A DNA stretch of 64,000 nucleotides from Bacteroidota bacterium (GCA_023437225.1 JAEZGS010000025.1:1-64000); one strand, 5' to 3'; shown: positions 15,967-25,701, counted from the first letter of the stretch. Notes: generated by a model from the letters alone, not told the origin. Numbers and translations are program-made.

Positions 15967-18785
15967 CAAAGGTATTTCCCCGTATGGCTGGCATCTACTT
16001 TTTTTAGTCCCGATGGAACACCAGCATATACAAGGTTTCCCCCGGCATCTCCTGCTTCGGGTCCCAGGTCAATGATCCAGTCTGCGGTTTTCAGTACATC
16101 CGTATTGTGTTCGATCACTAAGATAGAGTGTCCCTGTTCTATCAAAGCGTTAAAAGATGTGAGAAGCTTTTTTATATCGTGGAAATGAAGTCCCGTTGTC
16201 GGTTCATCAAAGATGAACAATATATGCCCTTGTCCTTTTCCCTTACCGAGGAAGGAAGCGAGTTTTACTCTTTGCGCTTCACCACCCGAAAGTGTGTCTG
16301 ACGATTGTCCAAGTTTAACATAGCCAAGCCCCACACTGCTGAGTGGTTCTATTCTTTTGACAATGTCCTTTTCATCCCTGAAAAATTCGATCGCTTCATC
16401 AACACTCATCTCCAGCACATCATGAATGCTTTTCTCACGATATCGAACTTCAAGGACTTCCTCTTTGAATTTCTTTCCGCCGCATACTTCGCAGGTGAGA
16501 TGCACATCCGCAAGGAATTGCATTTCTACCACCTGTTCCCCCTCACCTTTACAGGCATCGCAGCGACCTCCGTCAACGTTGAATGAAAAATGCTTTGCCT
16601 GGAAGCCGCGCATCTTGCTTAATGGCTGCTGAGAATACAAATCGCGTATTTCATCATATGCTTTGATGTAAGTAACCGGGTTACTACGCGATGACTTCCC
16701 TATCGGGTTTTGATCAACAAGTTCTATTTGAGAGATGTAATCCACATCACCCGTAATTGCTTTGTGCAGTCCAACTTTTTCCGATGCTTCTCCCTTCAGG
16801 CGTTGAAGTGCGGGATACAGGATCTGTTTCACAAGCGTTGTCTTACCACTACCACTAACTCCCGATACCACACACAACACATTGAGAGGGAATTCAACAT
16901 CGATGCCCTTTAAATTATGCTGACGTGCACCCTGTACTATTACTGACCTGTTCCATTTGCGCAATTGCCTGGGAACTTCAATGCTGAGTTCACCTTTCAG
17001 GTATTTTCCTGTCAGGCTTTTTGGATGCGATATTATGGCGTCATAATTCCCTTCTGCAACTACTTCGCCTCCAAGATAGGAAGCCAGTGGCCCCATATCT
17101 ATTATGTGATCAGCCTCCCGCATCATCATTTCGTCATGCTCTACCACAACTACCGTATTGCCGAGATCACGCAGCTCTTTCAATACGCGTATGAGGCGGC
17201 TTGTATCGCGCGAATGCAGGCCGATTGATGGCTCATCGAGTATATAAAGTGAGTTGGTCAGGTTGCTTCCGAGCGATCGCGTAAGCTGGATACGCTGGCT
17301 TTCCCCACCGCTTAATGTATTGGCAAGCCGATTGAGGGTAAGATATCCAAGTCCAACATCATCCAATGTTTTCAACCGGTGGGTTATCTCTAAGAGCATT
17401 CGACGAGCCACCTGTTGTTCGTATTCTGATAATTTCAAACCATCAAACCATTGGATCAATTCACGAACCGGTATCTCGCAGATCTCTCCTATGTGTTTAT
17501 CATTGATCCTGATATATAGCGCTTCTTTTTTTAGTCGGTACCCGTGGCATTCGGGACATATTGTTCGTCCCCTGTACCTTGAAAGCAGTACGCGATATTG
17601 AATCTTATAAAGGTTCTGTTCAACTTCTTTGAAAAAAGCGTCTATTCCATCTACTGAACTATTGCCTTCCCACAAGAGCTTGTATTGGGCCTTACTAAGG
17701 TCCATTATCGGCTTATGCACTGGAAACCCAAACTGGCTTGCAGTTCTAATGAAATAGTCTTTCCACTTTCCAAGTTTCTCACCTTTCCACGGCGCCACGG
17801 CACCTTCATACACACTTAGCGTCTTATCGGGAATCACCAGTTCTTCATCGATTCCCAATACCTGGCTGAATCCTTCGCACATAGGGCATGCACCTACAGG
17901 ATTGTTGAAGGAAAACAGATTGGGTACAGGTTCTTCAAATGTGATTCCATCAAGTTCAAAGCGATTTGAAAAACTTCGCCAATGTTCATTATTGATGAGA
18001 AGATAAACTTCGCCTTCACCCTCATACATCGCAGTACCTACTGAGTCTGCAAGCCGATGCAGGTCATCTTCTTCAAATTGCTTTACAACAAGTCTGTCAA
18101 TTAATACATAACTGCTGTCATCCGGTCTGAATGCCTGACCAGCAACCGGGGCTTTCTCTTCGAGAAGGTCTTCAATTCGATATACTTCGCTGGCATGCAT
18201 TACCCGTGAAAACCCTTTTTGCAACAGGATATTCAGTTCTTCGCTCGGATTGCGGTTGGCATGCTGCCGAAATTTTACCAGCAGCAACACCCTGTCCCCT
18301 TCGTTGAGGGCAGTGATCGCGTCAACAACATCGCTTACATCGTCTTTCTTTACTTCCTTCCCTGAAACCGGCGAGATGGTCTTACCCACGCGCGCATAAA
18401 GCAGTCGCAGGTAATCATAGATCTCCGTCATGCTCCCAACTGTAGATCGGGGAGTCCTGGTCACGACCTTTTGTTCAATTGCGATGGCAGGACAAAGTCC
18501 TTTGATATAATCCACATCGGGCTTTGCCATGCGCGACATGAACTGGCGAACATACGCACTCAGACTTTCCGCATAGCGCCGCTGACCTTCTGCAAACAGC
18601 GTATCGATGGTAAGGGAGGATTTGCCCGAACCAGATACACCTGTTACAACTACCAGTTTGTTTCTTGGTATTGAAACAGAAACATTCTTCAAATTGTGTA
18701 TTCGTGCGCCTTTGATGTAGATCCCCGACTCCATTCTTACACCGCTCGCATGAGACTTTTCAACTGTTGCTGGTTTGCGTGGCAT
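15966..18785 (-). CDS. uvrA: excinuclease ABC subunit A
   Basis: The roughly 939-residue ATPase recognises DNA damage and loads UvrB in nucleotide excision repair. Two ABC modules are present: Walker A VTGVSGSGKSS near the N-terminus and VVSGVSGSGKTT in the second half; signatures TLSGGESQRIQL and TLSGGEAQRVKL; Walker B YILDEPSIGLH and FIFDEPTTGLH. Zinc modules are the CPMCEGF and CPECHGY knuckles in the first half and CDACKGEGE / CEVCGGKKF in the second. Length is typical of UvrA. The start is uncertain: ATG 18785 has a -7 box only 3 nt upstream, while ATG 18734 (MESGIYIKGARIHNLKN) matches the usual family start and would leave a leader of about 50 nt. Confidence 0.97.
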   Translation of the reverse strand: MPRKPATVEKSHASGVRMESGIYIKGARIHNLKNVSVSIPRNKLVVVTGVSGSGKSSLTIDTLFAEGQRRYAESLSAYVRQFMSRMAKPDVDYIKGLCPAIAIEQKVVTRTPRSTVGSMTEIYDYLRLLYARVGKTISPVSGKEVKKDDVSDVVDAITALNEGDRVLLLVKFRQHANRNPSEELNILLQKGFSRVMHASEVYRIEDLLEEKAPVAGQAFRPDDSSYVLIDRLVVKQFEEDDLHRLADSVGTAMYEGEGEVYLLINNEHWRSFSNRFELDGITFEEPVPNLFSFNNPVGACPMCEGFSQVLGIDEELVIPDKTLSVYEGAVAPWKGEKLGKWKDYFIRTASQFGFPVHKPIMDLSKAQYKLLWEGNSSVDGIDAFFKEVEQNLYKIQYRVLLSRYRGRTICPECHGYRLKKEALYIRINDKHIGEICEIPVRELIQWFDGLKLSEYEQQVARRMLLEITHRLKTLDDVGLGYLTLNRLANTLSGGESQRIQLTRSLGSNLTNSLYILDEPSIGLHSRDTSRLIRVLKELRDLGNTVVVVEHDEMMMREADHIIDMGPLASYLGGEVVAEGNYDAIISHPKSLTGKYLKGELSIEVPRQLRKWNRSVIVQGARQHNLKGIDVEFPLNVLCVVSGVSGSGKTTLVKQILYPALQRLKGEASEKVGLHKAITGDVDYISQIELVDQNPIGKSSRSNPVTYIKAYDEIRDLYSQQPLSKMRGFQAKHFSFNVDGGRCDACKGEGEQVVEMQFLADVHLTCEVCGGKKFKEEVLEVRYREKSIHDVLEMSVDEAIEFFRDEKDIVKRIEPLSSVGLGYVKLGQSSDTLSGGEAQRVKLASFLGKGKGQGHILFIFDEPTTGLHFHDIKKLLTSFNALIEQGHSILVIEHNTDVLKTADWIIDLGPEAGDAGGNLVYAGVPSGLKKVDASHTGKYL

Positions 18786-18788
18786 GCG

Positions 18789-18796
18789 CAAATTTA
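18789..18796 (-). promoter_or_regulatory. -7 box TAAATTTG of uvrA
   Basis: A perfect -7 element on the minus strand, 3 nt before ATG 18785. It implies transcription starts at or inside the first codons, favouring either a leaderless message or the ATG at 18734. Confidence 0.45.
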
Positions 18797-18870
18797 TTGG
18801 TTTAACCCCTTATTGGTGAATGGAAATATTTAGCGGCGATGCGGGGTAACGAAAAAAAATCCGGAAAATT

Positions 18871-18899
18871 TTGTTTTCTGAAAATTGTATCTATCTTTA
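18871..18899 (+). promoter_or_regulatory. promoter of the second ECF sigma factor (TTG-N18-TATCTTTA)
   Basis: TTG (18871-18873), 18 nt, TATCTTTA (18892-18899, one mismatch). The predicted leader is about 130 nt, long for this genome; I see no strong structure in it. Confidence 0.6.
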
Positions 18900-19035
18900 G
18901 TAGGTAATTTGTACTTTCATTCTGAAAACAAACACTTAATCTATCGACGAAACACTTCTACACAGAAAAACCGACCGACGCTTTTAAAATCCATTTTTTT
19001 AATAATATCCTATAACCTACAAATCGTAGAAGTTT

Positions 19036-19617
19036 ATGAATTCACTACGTTTAAAGACTGACAATGAACTCATCCAGGACTTCCAGGATGGAGATGTGAA
19101 TGCATTGGAAACCCTTGTACTTCGCCACAAAGACAAAATGTTCACGTCCATCGTATTCATGGTAAAGGACAAATACCTTGCCGAGGATATCTTCCAGGAC
19201 GTATTGATCAAGGTGATCGATACTATCCGTAGCGGAAGATATACTGAAGAAGGAAAATTCCTCCCATGGGCGATGCGTATCGCACACAATCTATGTGTCG
19301 ACCATTTCCGTAAAGTAAAACGCACCCCCTCTATCAAAACAAGTGATGACAGGGACATTTTTGAAGTGCTGAATTTTACTGAAGAAGGCGCCGATGTGAA
19401 AATGATGAAGCGTCAAAGCCATGAGCGTGTACGCCTTATGCTGGACCTGCTTCCGGAAGATCAACGTGAAGTGATCATCTTACGCCATTATGCAGATCTT
19501 AGTTTCAAAGAGATCGCGGCATTGACTGACTGCAGCATCAACACTGCTCTTGGAAGAATGCGCTATGGCCTGATCAACCTTCGCAAAATGATGGTTCAAA
19601 AAAAGATAGCGCTGTAA
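19036..19617 (+). CDS. ECF-family RNA polymerase sigma factor
   Basis: The 193-residue sigma-70-like factor has region 2 at about 25-95 (VLRHKDKMFTSIVFMVKDKY, LAEDIFQDVLIKVIDTIRSG, FLPWAMRIAHNLCVDHFRK) and region 4 at about 135-185 (LLPEDQREVIILRHYADLSF, KEIAALTDCSINTALGRMRY). There is no anti-sigma gene beside it and no extra C-terminal domain. The sequence is of the kind I associate with a broadly conserved single-copy ECF in Bacteroidota, but its regulon is not known to me. It is transcribed from its own promoter after a long leader and ends at a bidirectional terminator. Confidence 0.9.
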   Translation: MNSLRLKTDNELIQDFQDGDVNALETLVLRHKDKMFTSIVFMVKDKYLAEDIFQDVLIKVIDTIRSGRYTEEGKFLPWAMRIAHNLCVDHFRKVKRTPSIKTSDDRDIFEVLNFTEEGADVKMMKRQSHERVRLMLDLLPEDQREVIILRHYADLSFKEIAALTDCSINTALGRMRYGLINLRKMMVQKKIAL

Positions 19618-19693
19618 CTAATTTTACCCGACGATTTTTTGAATAAATAGACGAATCCGAATAACTGTTTTAGAACCGACTACTGAAATGATT

Positions 19694-19718
19694 AAGCCCC
19701 TTTGTCCGAGGGGCTTTT
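19694..19718. terminator. terminator between the sigma factor and dsbD
   Basis: Stem AAGCCCC (19694-19700) / GGGGCTT (19710-19716) followed by TT; AT-rich on both sides, so it may serve both convergent genes. Confidence 0.8.
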
Positions 19719-19741
19719 CTTATTATGTGACAGGTATATTC

Positions 19742-21709
19742 CTATTTTTTCTTCGAACACTCCAACCATTCCCTGAACTCATCAGCGTCAGGAGTATATC
19801 CTATTGGATTTGAAAGAAGTTTCTCATCGGGGCTGACAACTGCATACAATGGCTGTGATACACTTGTAAAATTGATACTTTGAAAAGTCGCAAACTTATC
19901 ACCAATCGTCTTTACTTCTTTTTTGGAGCCATCATCGAAGCTTTGAATAAATTGCTGATCGCGCGGTAAAAGTTTCCTGTCGTCAACATACAGCGAGACG
20001 AGGATATAGTCCTTTTCAATGATCTCCTTCACCTCAGGAACTGTCCACACATTCTCTTCCATTTTGCGACAATTCACACAAGCCCATCCGGTGAAATCGA
20101 TAAGCAATGGCTTTCCTTCTTTTTTAGCAAGTGCCAATGCGGCTTCATAATCGTTGACCACGTTAGCTTCTACGCCTCTGAACGCATCTTCCCCATAAAT
20201 CGAATACGTCAATGGCGGTGGAAATCCGCTGATCAGTGAACGATTCGCATACGGTGTTTTAGTAACACCGGGTAACAGGTAGATGGTGAATAGTGCAACG
20301 ATCACTCCAAAGCCCAATCTCAATTTGGTAAGTTTCGGCTTCCCTTCATGAGGGAAGCGCAGTATCCCAAAAAGATACAGAGTCAGCAAAAGCCCAATAA
20401 GGATCCAGATACCAAAAAATATCTCACGGGGTAATATTCCCCAGTGTTCAACCAGGTCTGCATTAGAGAGAAACTTCACTGCAAGAGCAAGTTCAATAAA
20501 TCCTAAGACGATCTTCACCGTGGTAAGCCACCCACCAGAACGAGGCAGAGATTTCAATAAGCTCGGGAACAAGGCGAATACAGTGAATGGTAAAGCCAGG
20601 GCAAGCCCAAACCCGGCCATCCCCATAGTAAGTTGAATAGCACCGCCATTTGTGGATAATGAACCTGCAAGTAGTGAACCCAAAATAGGGCCAGTGCAGG
20701 AAAAGGACACAAGAGCAAGTGTTAGCGCCATGAAGAAGATACCTATCGCACCACCAACCCCTGAACGTTCATCAACTTTGTTTGCTATGCTGCTCGGTAA
20801 TGTTATTTCAAACAACCCAAAGAAGCTTAGTGCAAACACTACGAAAATCACGAAGAAAATGAGGTTGAGCCAAACGTTTGTAGATATATTATTTAGTATT
20901 TCCGGATTGCTAGAATCCAGGAAATGAAAGGGGATACTTAAGATGACATAAATAAGAAGTATAAAAAAACCATAGAGGCTTGCATTGAAAATACCTTTTT
21001 GTCGACTCCCTGTCTTCTTAGTGAAGAATGACACGGTAAGCGGGATCATCGGGAACACACAAGGTGTTAGTAACGCAACTAGTCCACCCAGGAATCCAAG
21101 TAAGAATATGCTCCATATGCCGTTTGAGGATCCGTCAACCGCCTGTCCACCGCAATTGGACACAGGTTCTTTTAAGTTTATGGAAGCCCGCTTCAGTCCA
21201 GTATTTGCTGCAGAGACTTCAGAGAGAGTGGCACTTTGAGAGGTGATGTTTCCTGACGCGTCAATAACGAATCTGAAAGGTTCATCATACGGCCCTACAA
21301 CTTCTTCTCCTTTTAAAGCCATATAGCTGATGCTTCCTGCAATGTCGTTTGAGGAAGCGGCAACAATCACATCCAGATTCAAGACATTGTTGTAGTATTT
21401 GATGGCAATGTTATCAAACAAAGGTTCATTCTCGGTAATCAGTTTACCCTGTTCGCGGACTTCGATCAATTTTGCATTTGATGTAGTATCAAGGATGACA
21501 CGCAGATTTGGTTCATCGTCCGCTGCCTTGCTTGAAAAAAGTTTCCAATCGCCATTCACAGTAGCAACGAAACGCAAAATGTAGCTGCCATCACTCTGCT
21601 TACTCGCAGATTCCTGTTTCCATTTTACGGGGGATGTTACAGTGTCCTGTGCAAAAGCGTTAATAAAGAAGCATGCAAGAAAAGATAGGAGTACAATTTT
21701 TCTGATCAT
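19742..21709 (-). CDS. dsbD: thiol:disulfide interchange protein DsbD
   Basis: The 655-residue membrane protein carries electrons from cytoplasmic thioredoxin to periplasmic thiol proteins. It has a signal peptide (1-20), a DsbD-alpha-like periplasmic domain (about 25-165), an eight-helix block from about 195 to 475 with the conserved redox cysteines in LTPCVFPMIPL and FSCTGPILG, and a C-terminal thioredoxin domain with WACVNCRKM (Cys 544/547). Its own alpha domain lacks an obvious cysteine pair, whereas the separate protein encoded 17 nt upstream has one, suggesting the two act together. Confidence 0.93.
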   Translation of the reverse strand: MIRKIVLLSFLACFFINAFAQDTVTSPVKWKQESASKQSDGSYILRFVATVNGDWKLFSSKAADDEPNLRVILDTTSNAKLIEVREQGKLITENEPLFDNIAIKYYNNVLNLDVIVAASSNDIAGSISYMALKGEEVVGPYDEPFRFVIDASGNITSQSATLSEVSAANTGLKRASINLKEPVSNCGGQAVDGSSNGIWSIFLLGFLGGLVALLTPCVFPMIPLTVSFFTKKTGSRQKGIFNASLYGFFILLIYVILSIPFHFLDSSNPEILNNISTNVWLNLIFFVIFVVFALSFFGLFEITLPSSIANKVDERSGVGGAIGIFFMALTLALVSFSCTGPILGSLLAGSLSTNGGAIQLTMGMAGFGLALALPFTVFALFPSLLKSLPRSGGWLTTVKIVLGFIELALAVKFLSNADLVEHWGILPREIFFGIWILIGLLLTLYLFGILRFPHEGKPKLTKLRLGFGVIVALFTIYLLPGVTKTPYANRSLISGFPPPLTYSIYGEDAFRGVEANVVNDYEAALALAKKEGKPLLIDFTGWACVNCRKMEENVWTVPEVKEIIEKDYILVSLYVDDRKLLPRDQQFIQSFDDGSKKEVKTIGDKFATFQSINFTSVSQPLYAVVSPDEKLLSNPIGYTPDADEFREWLECSKKK

Positions 21710-21726
21710 CTTGTTAGGTTATTGGC

Positions 21727-22179
21727 TCATCCTCCGATGGCAACACTGAAGTCAACGGTTGCAGGAGGCAAACATTCTTTTTCATTACAAACCATAAATT
21801 CCACCTTTCCTGCCAGGTTACTTTTTGCACTCCCTCTTACTTTTACAACCTGTACGAACTCCACAGACTTCTCATAGTATTTCACTTCGCTATCGAAAGC
21901 TTCTTCAAACACTTTTTTCGGCTTGCCAATCTCCTTCACCTTTCCATCAAGCTGCAAAAGCGGATTGCGATTGAATACGAAACTTGTTGAAACCGGACCG
22001 TCACCACCATCCTGCGCATACATATGGTAGTCGCCCCTGATATTGGCAACCATACGTACTTCGTAAGTTTTATCTGCGATCTTTTTGGAAGAAAAAGTCC
22101 AGTTAACCTGTTTGTTAGACTGGGCAAATGTTGCGGTACTGAATAAAAGTGCCAGAACGGCAATGAAGGCATGTTTCAT
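21727..22179 (-). CDS. free-standing DsbD-alpha-like periplasmic protein
   Basis: The 150-residue exported protein (signal MKHAFIAVLALLFSTATFAQ) matches the N-terminal domain of DsbD, with VNWTFSSKKIADKTYEVRM near the start and KVEFMVCNEKECLPPATVDF near the end. The last segment carries two cysteines five residues apart, as expected for a redox-active DsbD-alpha partner. It is the first gene of an operon with dsbD (17-nt gap). The start at 22179 gives the signal peptide; an in-frame extension to 22227 does not. It may relay electrons from DsbD to a specific client. Confidence 0.85.
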   Translation of the reverse strand: MKHAFIAVLALLFSTATFAQSNKQVNWTFSSKKIADKTYEVRMVANIRGDYHMYAQDGGDGPVSTSFVFNRNPLLQLDGKVKEIGKPKKVFEEAFDSEVKYYEKSVEFVQVVKVRGSAKSNLAGKVEFMVCNEKECLPPATVDFSVAIGG

Positions 22180-22269
22180 ACTAGGATGTTCTGATTTGAG
22201 GCACCAAAATTCGAACATTATCTCCAAACGACAGTCCGGGGATATCCTAAGGTTAAATTAAATGTCCGA

Positions 22270-22953
22270 TTATGATACCAACTCTTCGGCTGCCTGAAAT
22301 AACAGGGAACGTAAGATGATCCGGCCGTCAGTGTTTCCGAGCGCTTCAGATGTTGCGCGCTCAGGGTGCGGCATCATTCCAAACACATTCCTTTCTTTAT
22401 TACAAATTCCGGCAATGTTGCGGGATGCGCCATTGCAATTTGCAGATGCCGTAATCTCTCCCTTTTCATTACAATAGCGGTAGATGACCTGGTTATTCGC
22501 CTCAAGATCATCAAGAACGCTGTCTTCAGCGAAATATCGTCCCTCTCCATGAGCAATCGGGATCTTAAGTGGCCTGTCGGACCCCTCACCGATCAGGTGT
22601 ACGTTCTTGCAAATGAACTGCTGGTTAGAATTGCGAAGCAATACACCGGGAAGAAGTTTTGATTCACAAAGAATTTGAAACCCGTTGCACACTCCAAGGA
22701 CTTTTCCGCCTTTATTGGCAAAATCGATGACACTTTGCATCATTGGACTAAACCGTGCAATCGCACCGCAGCGGAGATAGTCTCCATAAGAAAAACCACC
22801 CGGCAATACGATACAGTCATCCGTAGTGAACATGCTAATGTCTTTATCCTTGTGCCACAGCATGATGACTTCCTGGTTCAGGTCGTGCTTCAGCGCGTGT
22901 TCCATGTCGTGGTCACAATTTGAGCCCGGAAAAACAACAACTCCAAATTTCAT
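22270..22953 (-). CDS. purQ: phosphoribosylformylglycinamidine synthase subunit PurQ
   Basis: The 227-residue class-I glutamine amidotransferase supplies ammonia to PurL in step four of purine synthesis. Features are the N-terminus MKFGVVVFPGSNCDHDMEHA, LPGGFSYGDYLRCGAIARF, the nucleophile Cys in VLGVCNGFQIL (about C93), and the catalytic His/Glu in GMMPHPERATSE. A free PurQ implies a three-part PurL-PurQ-PurS enzyme; purS is found 16 kb away at 38291-38542, and no purL is in the window. It has its own -7 box. Confidence 0.97.
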   Translation of the reverse strand: MKFGVVVFPGSNCDHDMEHALKHDLNQEVIMLWHKDKDISMFTTDDCIVLPGGFSYGDYLRCGAIARFSPMMQSVIDFANKGGKVLGVCNGFQILCESKLLPGVLLRNSNQQFICKNVHLIGEGSDRPLKIPIAHGEGRYFAEDSVLDDLEANNQVIYRYCNEKGEITASANCNGASRNIAGICNKERNVFGMMPHPERATSEALGNTDGRIILRSLLFQAAEELVS

Positions 22954-22972
22954 GTGATGATGTTAAGAAGTG

Positions 22973-22980
22973 CAAAGATA
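22973..22980 (-). promoter_or_regulatory. -7 box TATCTTTG of purQ
   Basis: Perfect -7 element on the minus strand, 19 nt before the purQ ATG, within the short gap behind the upstream membrane-protein gene. No TTG at normal spacing. Confidence 0.5.
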
Positions 22981-22997
22981 ACGATTCCGTTTTAAGG

Positions 22998-23993
22998 CTA
23001 TTGCAATGTCCCTATCTGTGGGAAGTAGTTTAGGAAAATCGCATAGGCAAATATTATCCAGTGCAGGATCACTGCAAAGCGGGATTTCTCTGCGTAGTAG
23101 TAAGCTGCGGCGTGAAATGCCGACAGGGGCACCAGGCAGCATATCCAGTTTACGTATTTATCGCCGCCGCTAACAAGTATGAGAAGCACACAAAGTATCA
23201 GGAAATTCAGGAGTATGCTCCATGACTTGCGAATTTGTATCAACATCTTATTGAGGTTATCCTGCACATAGTAGCCGCCCATTATAAAAGGGATCACCAG
23301 CAGCGCAATGCTTGCCGTAATAAATAGGGAATTCGGGATTGGCGGCATGTCAAAGTTGATGTCCGGCAACACGCGCGACCACAAAAAATCATCGCTCAGA
23401 AATAATATCACAGCCAGAAAATAGAACGGCGTTGTTACACCCAGAAAGCCAATGAGCCACTCCCTCACTCTGAACGGGCGCATTATAAAAAGCGCAAAGG
23501 GGATCAATAAAATAAATATTGCAGCAGGCTTGAAGAACAACATTGTAATTCCCAGCATTAATCCAATATTGAACACTCCAACGTTAGGGCTGGAAGAATT
23601 GTAGAGATTGGTTATGCGATAAAAGATCCAAATAAGCAGGGTGTTAATGAGCAACGGTGCCGAGAACTGGTTCCACTCGGCAAATAGTGAACTCAAAAGG
23701 ATGTAACTCATCGCAGGCAGGAAATTCGGACGCGCAAACATTCGCTGCGTGTTGATGATGCGATTGAACAGACTTGCCTGTATAAGGAGTAGAAAGAATG
23801 CAAGCACCGAATAGATCAGATCGGGAATATTCAAAGGCCGAAGAAAGTCCAGCAATAGATTATACAGGTAACTGTCTTCGGCCTGCCTCAATGGTGGTAG
23901 AGGATATAATAACGACGAAAACTTAAGGGCTAACGCATAGAAAAATAAGATGAGCGTGTTTGCCGGATTTTTTTGTCTAAAGATTCCTATCAC
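22998..23993 (-). CDS. polytopic membrane protein, DUF6427-like
   Basis: The 331-residue protein has about eight to ten hydrophobic helices and no soluble domain. N-terminal MIGIFRQKNPANTLILFFYA and the central FKPAAIFILLIPFALFIMRPF resemble Bacteroidota DUF6427 proteins; the family assignment is from memory and moderate. It follows the secreted protein gene 24006-25532 with a 12-nt gap, so the two are probably one operon. Multi-helix proteins of this look include glycosyltransferase or transport subunits, but I see no catalytic motif. Confidence 0.72.
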   Translation of the reverse strand: MIGIFRQKNPANTLILFFYALALKFSSLLYPLPPLRQAEDSYLYNLLLDFLRPLNIPDLIYSVLAFFLLLIQASLFNRIINTQRMFARPNFLPAMSYILLSSLFAEWNQFSAPLLINTLLIWIFYRITNLYNSSSPNVGVFNIGLMLGITMLFFKPAAIFILLIPFALFIMRPFRVREWLIGFLGVTTPFYFLAVILFLSDDFLWSRVLPDINFDMPPIPNSLFITASIALLVIPFIMGGYYVQDNLNKMLIQIRKSWSILLNFLILCVLLILVSGGDKYVNWICCLVPLSAFHAAAYYYAEKSRFAVILHWIIFAYAIFLNYFPQIGTLQ

Positions 23994-24005
23994 TCCCTGT
24001 TTTTT

Positions 24006-25532
24006 TTAAAAATCAATTTTCGCAAATGTCAGATAATTGCGGTATTGACAGGGAACTATTATTGAACGTGCACCTATTTGTCGTCCATATCGGGGCATGA
24101 ATTCAAAGCCCTTGTCAAGATTCTTTAACGTAGGATAACGTGTAATCTTGCCATCAGGTCCGATACTTTGATCAGAAAGTAAAAGGGATCTTCTTTCATA
24201 TTGATTAAAAAGGAAATGAAGTTCGCTACCTGTAACCATCAGCTGGTATGATATAAGCGCATCTGACTCGTCGTCATACTGGCTTTTCGGGATAACGTTG
24301 CTCCATTCAATCTGGCCGTCCTTATCGAAGGAAAGGATCATGATATTGTCTGAATGATAACGCGTGCCCTGTCCGGAATTATAGCGATTGAACGGGGAAT
24401 ACCATGGAGAATAGAACGGCGAATAATAATAATTCAGTGGCGATCTCCAGGGATTGTTCCAGTACATATAATCCCAGCGATTGAAGGCAGAACCTCGGGT
24501 AGATGTGTATTGAGATTCACTCACCATCAGATACCCACCATCCTTTCTCAAAATGATATTCTGTATAAAGTAGTCATTAAATGCAAGCTTCACATTTGCA
24601 TCCGGACCCTTGGCCTGGCGGCGAAGATCGTCACTGAAAGAGGCGAGCATTTGCTTTACGATCGCATCCTTTTCAATATCAAATATCACCGAATACAGGC
24701 CTTCAATATTTCCCCGGCGTTGTTTATAATAAAAGGCTGAGAAGAAATAACGTTTGTTGTTATTATCAACCTTCAGTTTCACTTCGTCGAGGATGCGCTC
24801 GGTGCCGGATAACTGGCGGATCATAAAAGAATCGGTTCCGGGTTGTAGCGAGATCATTTGAAGATTTGTAACGTTCTCACCCCCATTCTTCCGAACAAAT
24901 TTCCCGAACACCAGTCCTCCATCGTTGTCAAGAAGGAAGTCGGTGAAGAAATCGTTGCGTTCTTCCATCGGCAGCGTCATCTCATCTTTATCTACCATTT
25001 TGAGGTCAGCCCCAAATAGTTTCGCTGTAAATAAAAACTGCTTTGGATTACGGCTATTGATCTTCAGGATCATGATCTTTTGCTTGTCGTCCGAAACAAT
25101 CGTTGTGTAAATTTTGTTGTTGGCCGACCAATTGATCCTGGTTGTGTCCAGTACAACCGGATCTGATACTCTTTTACCATCTCCATCGATCTTCACAGCT
25201 GTACAGTAAACAATATCTTTTTTCTGGTGCTGGTAGATCATCCAGGCATAATCGGGATACGCAACAAAATCGACATTGATCCACCGGTCATCCAGGAAAT
25301 TCATCCCCACTCTCTTGATCAGCTTCATTTCGTTGTCATAAACACATATATCGTTGTTGCTACGGTTGTTCTTGAAGATGAGAATGTTTCCACCTACTTT
25401 GCCTATTATTTCAAAATTGGTTCTCCTCGTATCATCTCTTTCCGGTTCCGTGTAGGAAATGCGCTGAGCTGTAACGGTGGCAGCCATTCCTACCAGCAGA
25501 ACGATCAAACCAATGGACTTAATAAATCGCAT
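24006..25532 (-). CDS. exported protein of unknown function
   Basis: The 508-residue protein has a signal peptide (IGLIVLLVGMAATVTAQ, about 6-22) and a mature part rich in beta strands with repeated short motifs such as ICVYDNEMKLIKRVG, YAWMIYQHQKKDIVYCTAVK and IMILSFDKDGQIEWSNVIPK. These suggest a beta-propeller-like fold (inferred). A Tyr/Asn/Pro/Ser-rich stretch (NRWDYMYWNNPWRSPLNYYY) near residue 360 is unusual. I recognise no named family. It is first in a probable operon with the DUF6427-like membrane protein. Confidence 0.75.
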   Translation of the reverse strand: MRFIKSIGLIVLLVGMAATVTAQRISYTEPERDDTRRTNFEIIGKVGGNILIFKNNRSNNDICVYDNEMKLIKRVGMNFLDDRWINVDFVAYPDYAWMIYQHQKKDIVYCTAVKIDGDGKRVSDPVVLDTTRINWSANNKIYTTIVSDDKQKIMILKINSRNPKQFLFTAKLFGADLKMVDKDEMTLPMEERNDFFTDFLLDNDGGLVFGKFVRKNGGENVTNLQMISLQPGTDSFMIRQLSGTERILDEVKLKVDNNNKRYFFSAFYYKQRRGNIEGLYSVIFDIEKDAIVKQMLASFSDDLRRQAKGPDANVKLAFNDYFIQNIILRKDGGYLMVSESQYTSTRGSAFNRWDYMYWNNPWRSPLNYYYSPFYSPWYSPFNRYNSGQGTRYHSDNIMILSFDKDGQIEWSNVIPKSQYDDESDALISYQLMVTGSELHFLFNQYERRSLLLSDQSIGPDGKITRYPTLKNLDKGFEFMPRYGRQIGARSIIVPCQYRNYLTFAKIDF

Positions 25533-25564
25533 ATTGGATGTTCCTTTTCTTTTTTATTAATGTT

Positions 25565-25595
25565 GAAAATTAAGCATTGTGCTTACGCTCCCCAA
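25565..25595 (-). promoter_or_regulatory. promoter of the 24006-25532 gene (TTG-N20-TAATTTTC)
   Basis: TTG (25595-25593), 20 nt, TAATTTTC (25572-25565; one mismatch) on the minus strand, giving a leader of about 25 nt. Confidence 0.45.
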
Positions 25596-25701
25596 ACTAA
25601 TTGCTGAATTTTAAAGTTTTCTTGGAAGAGACGCAAAAAGGCGAACCCGGGTTGGTTTTGACGATGCCAAGAAATTCGGCCACATATCATTTTTTTACGT
25701 A

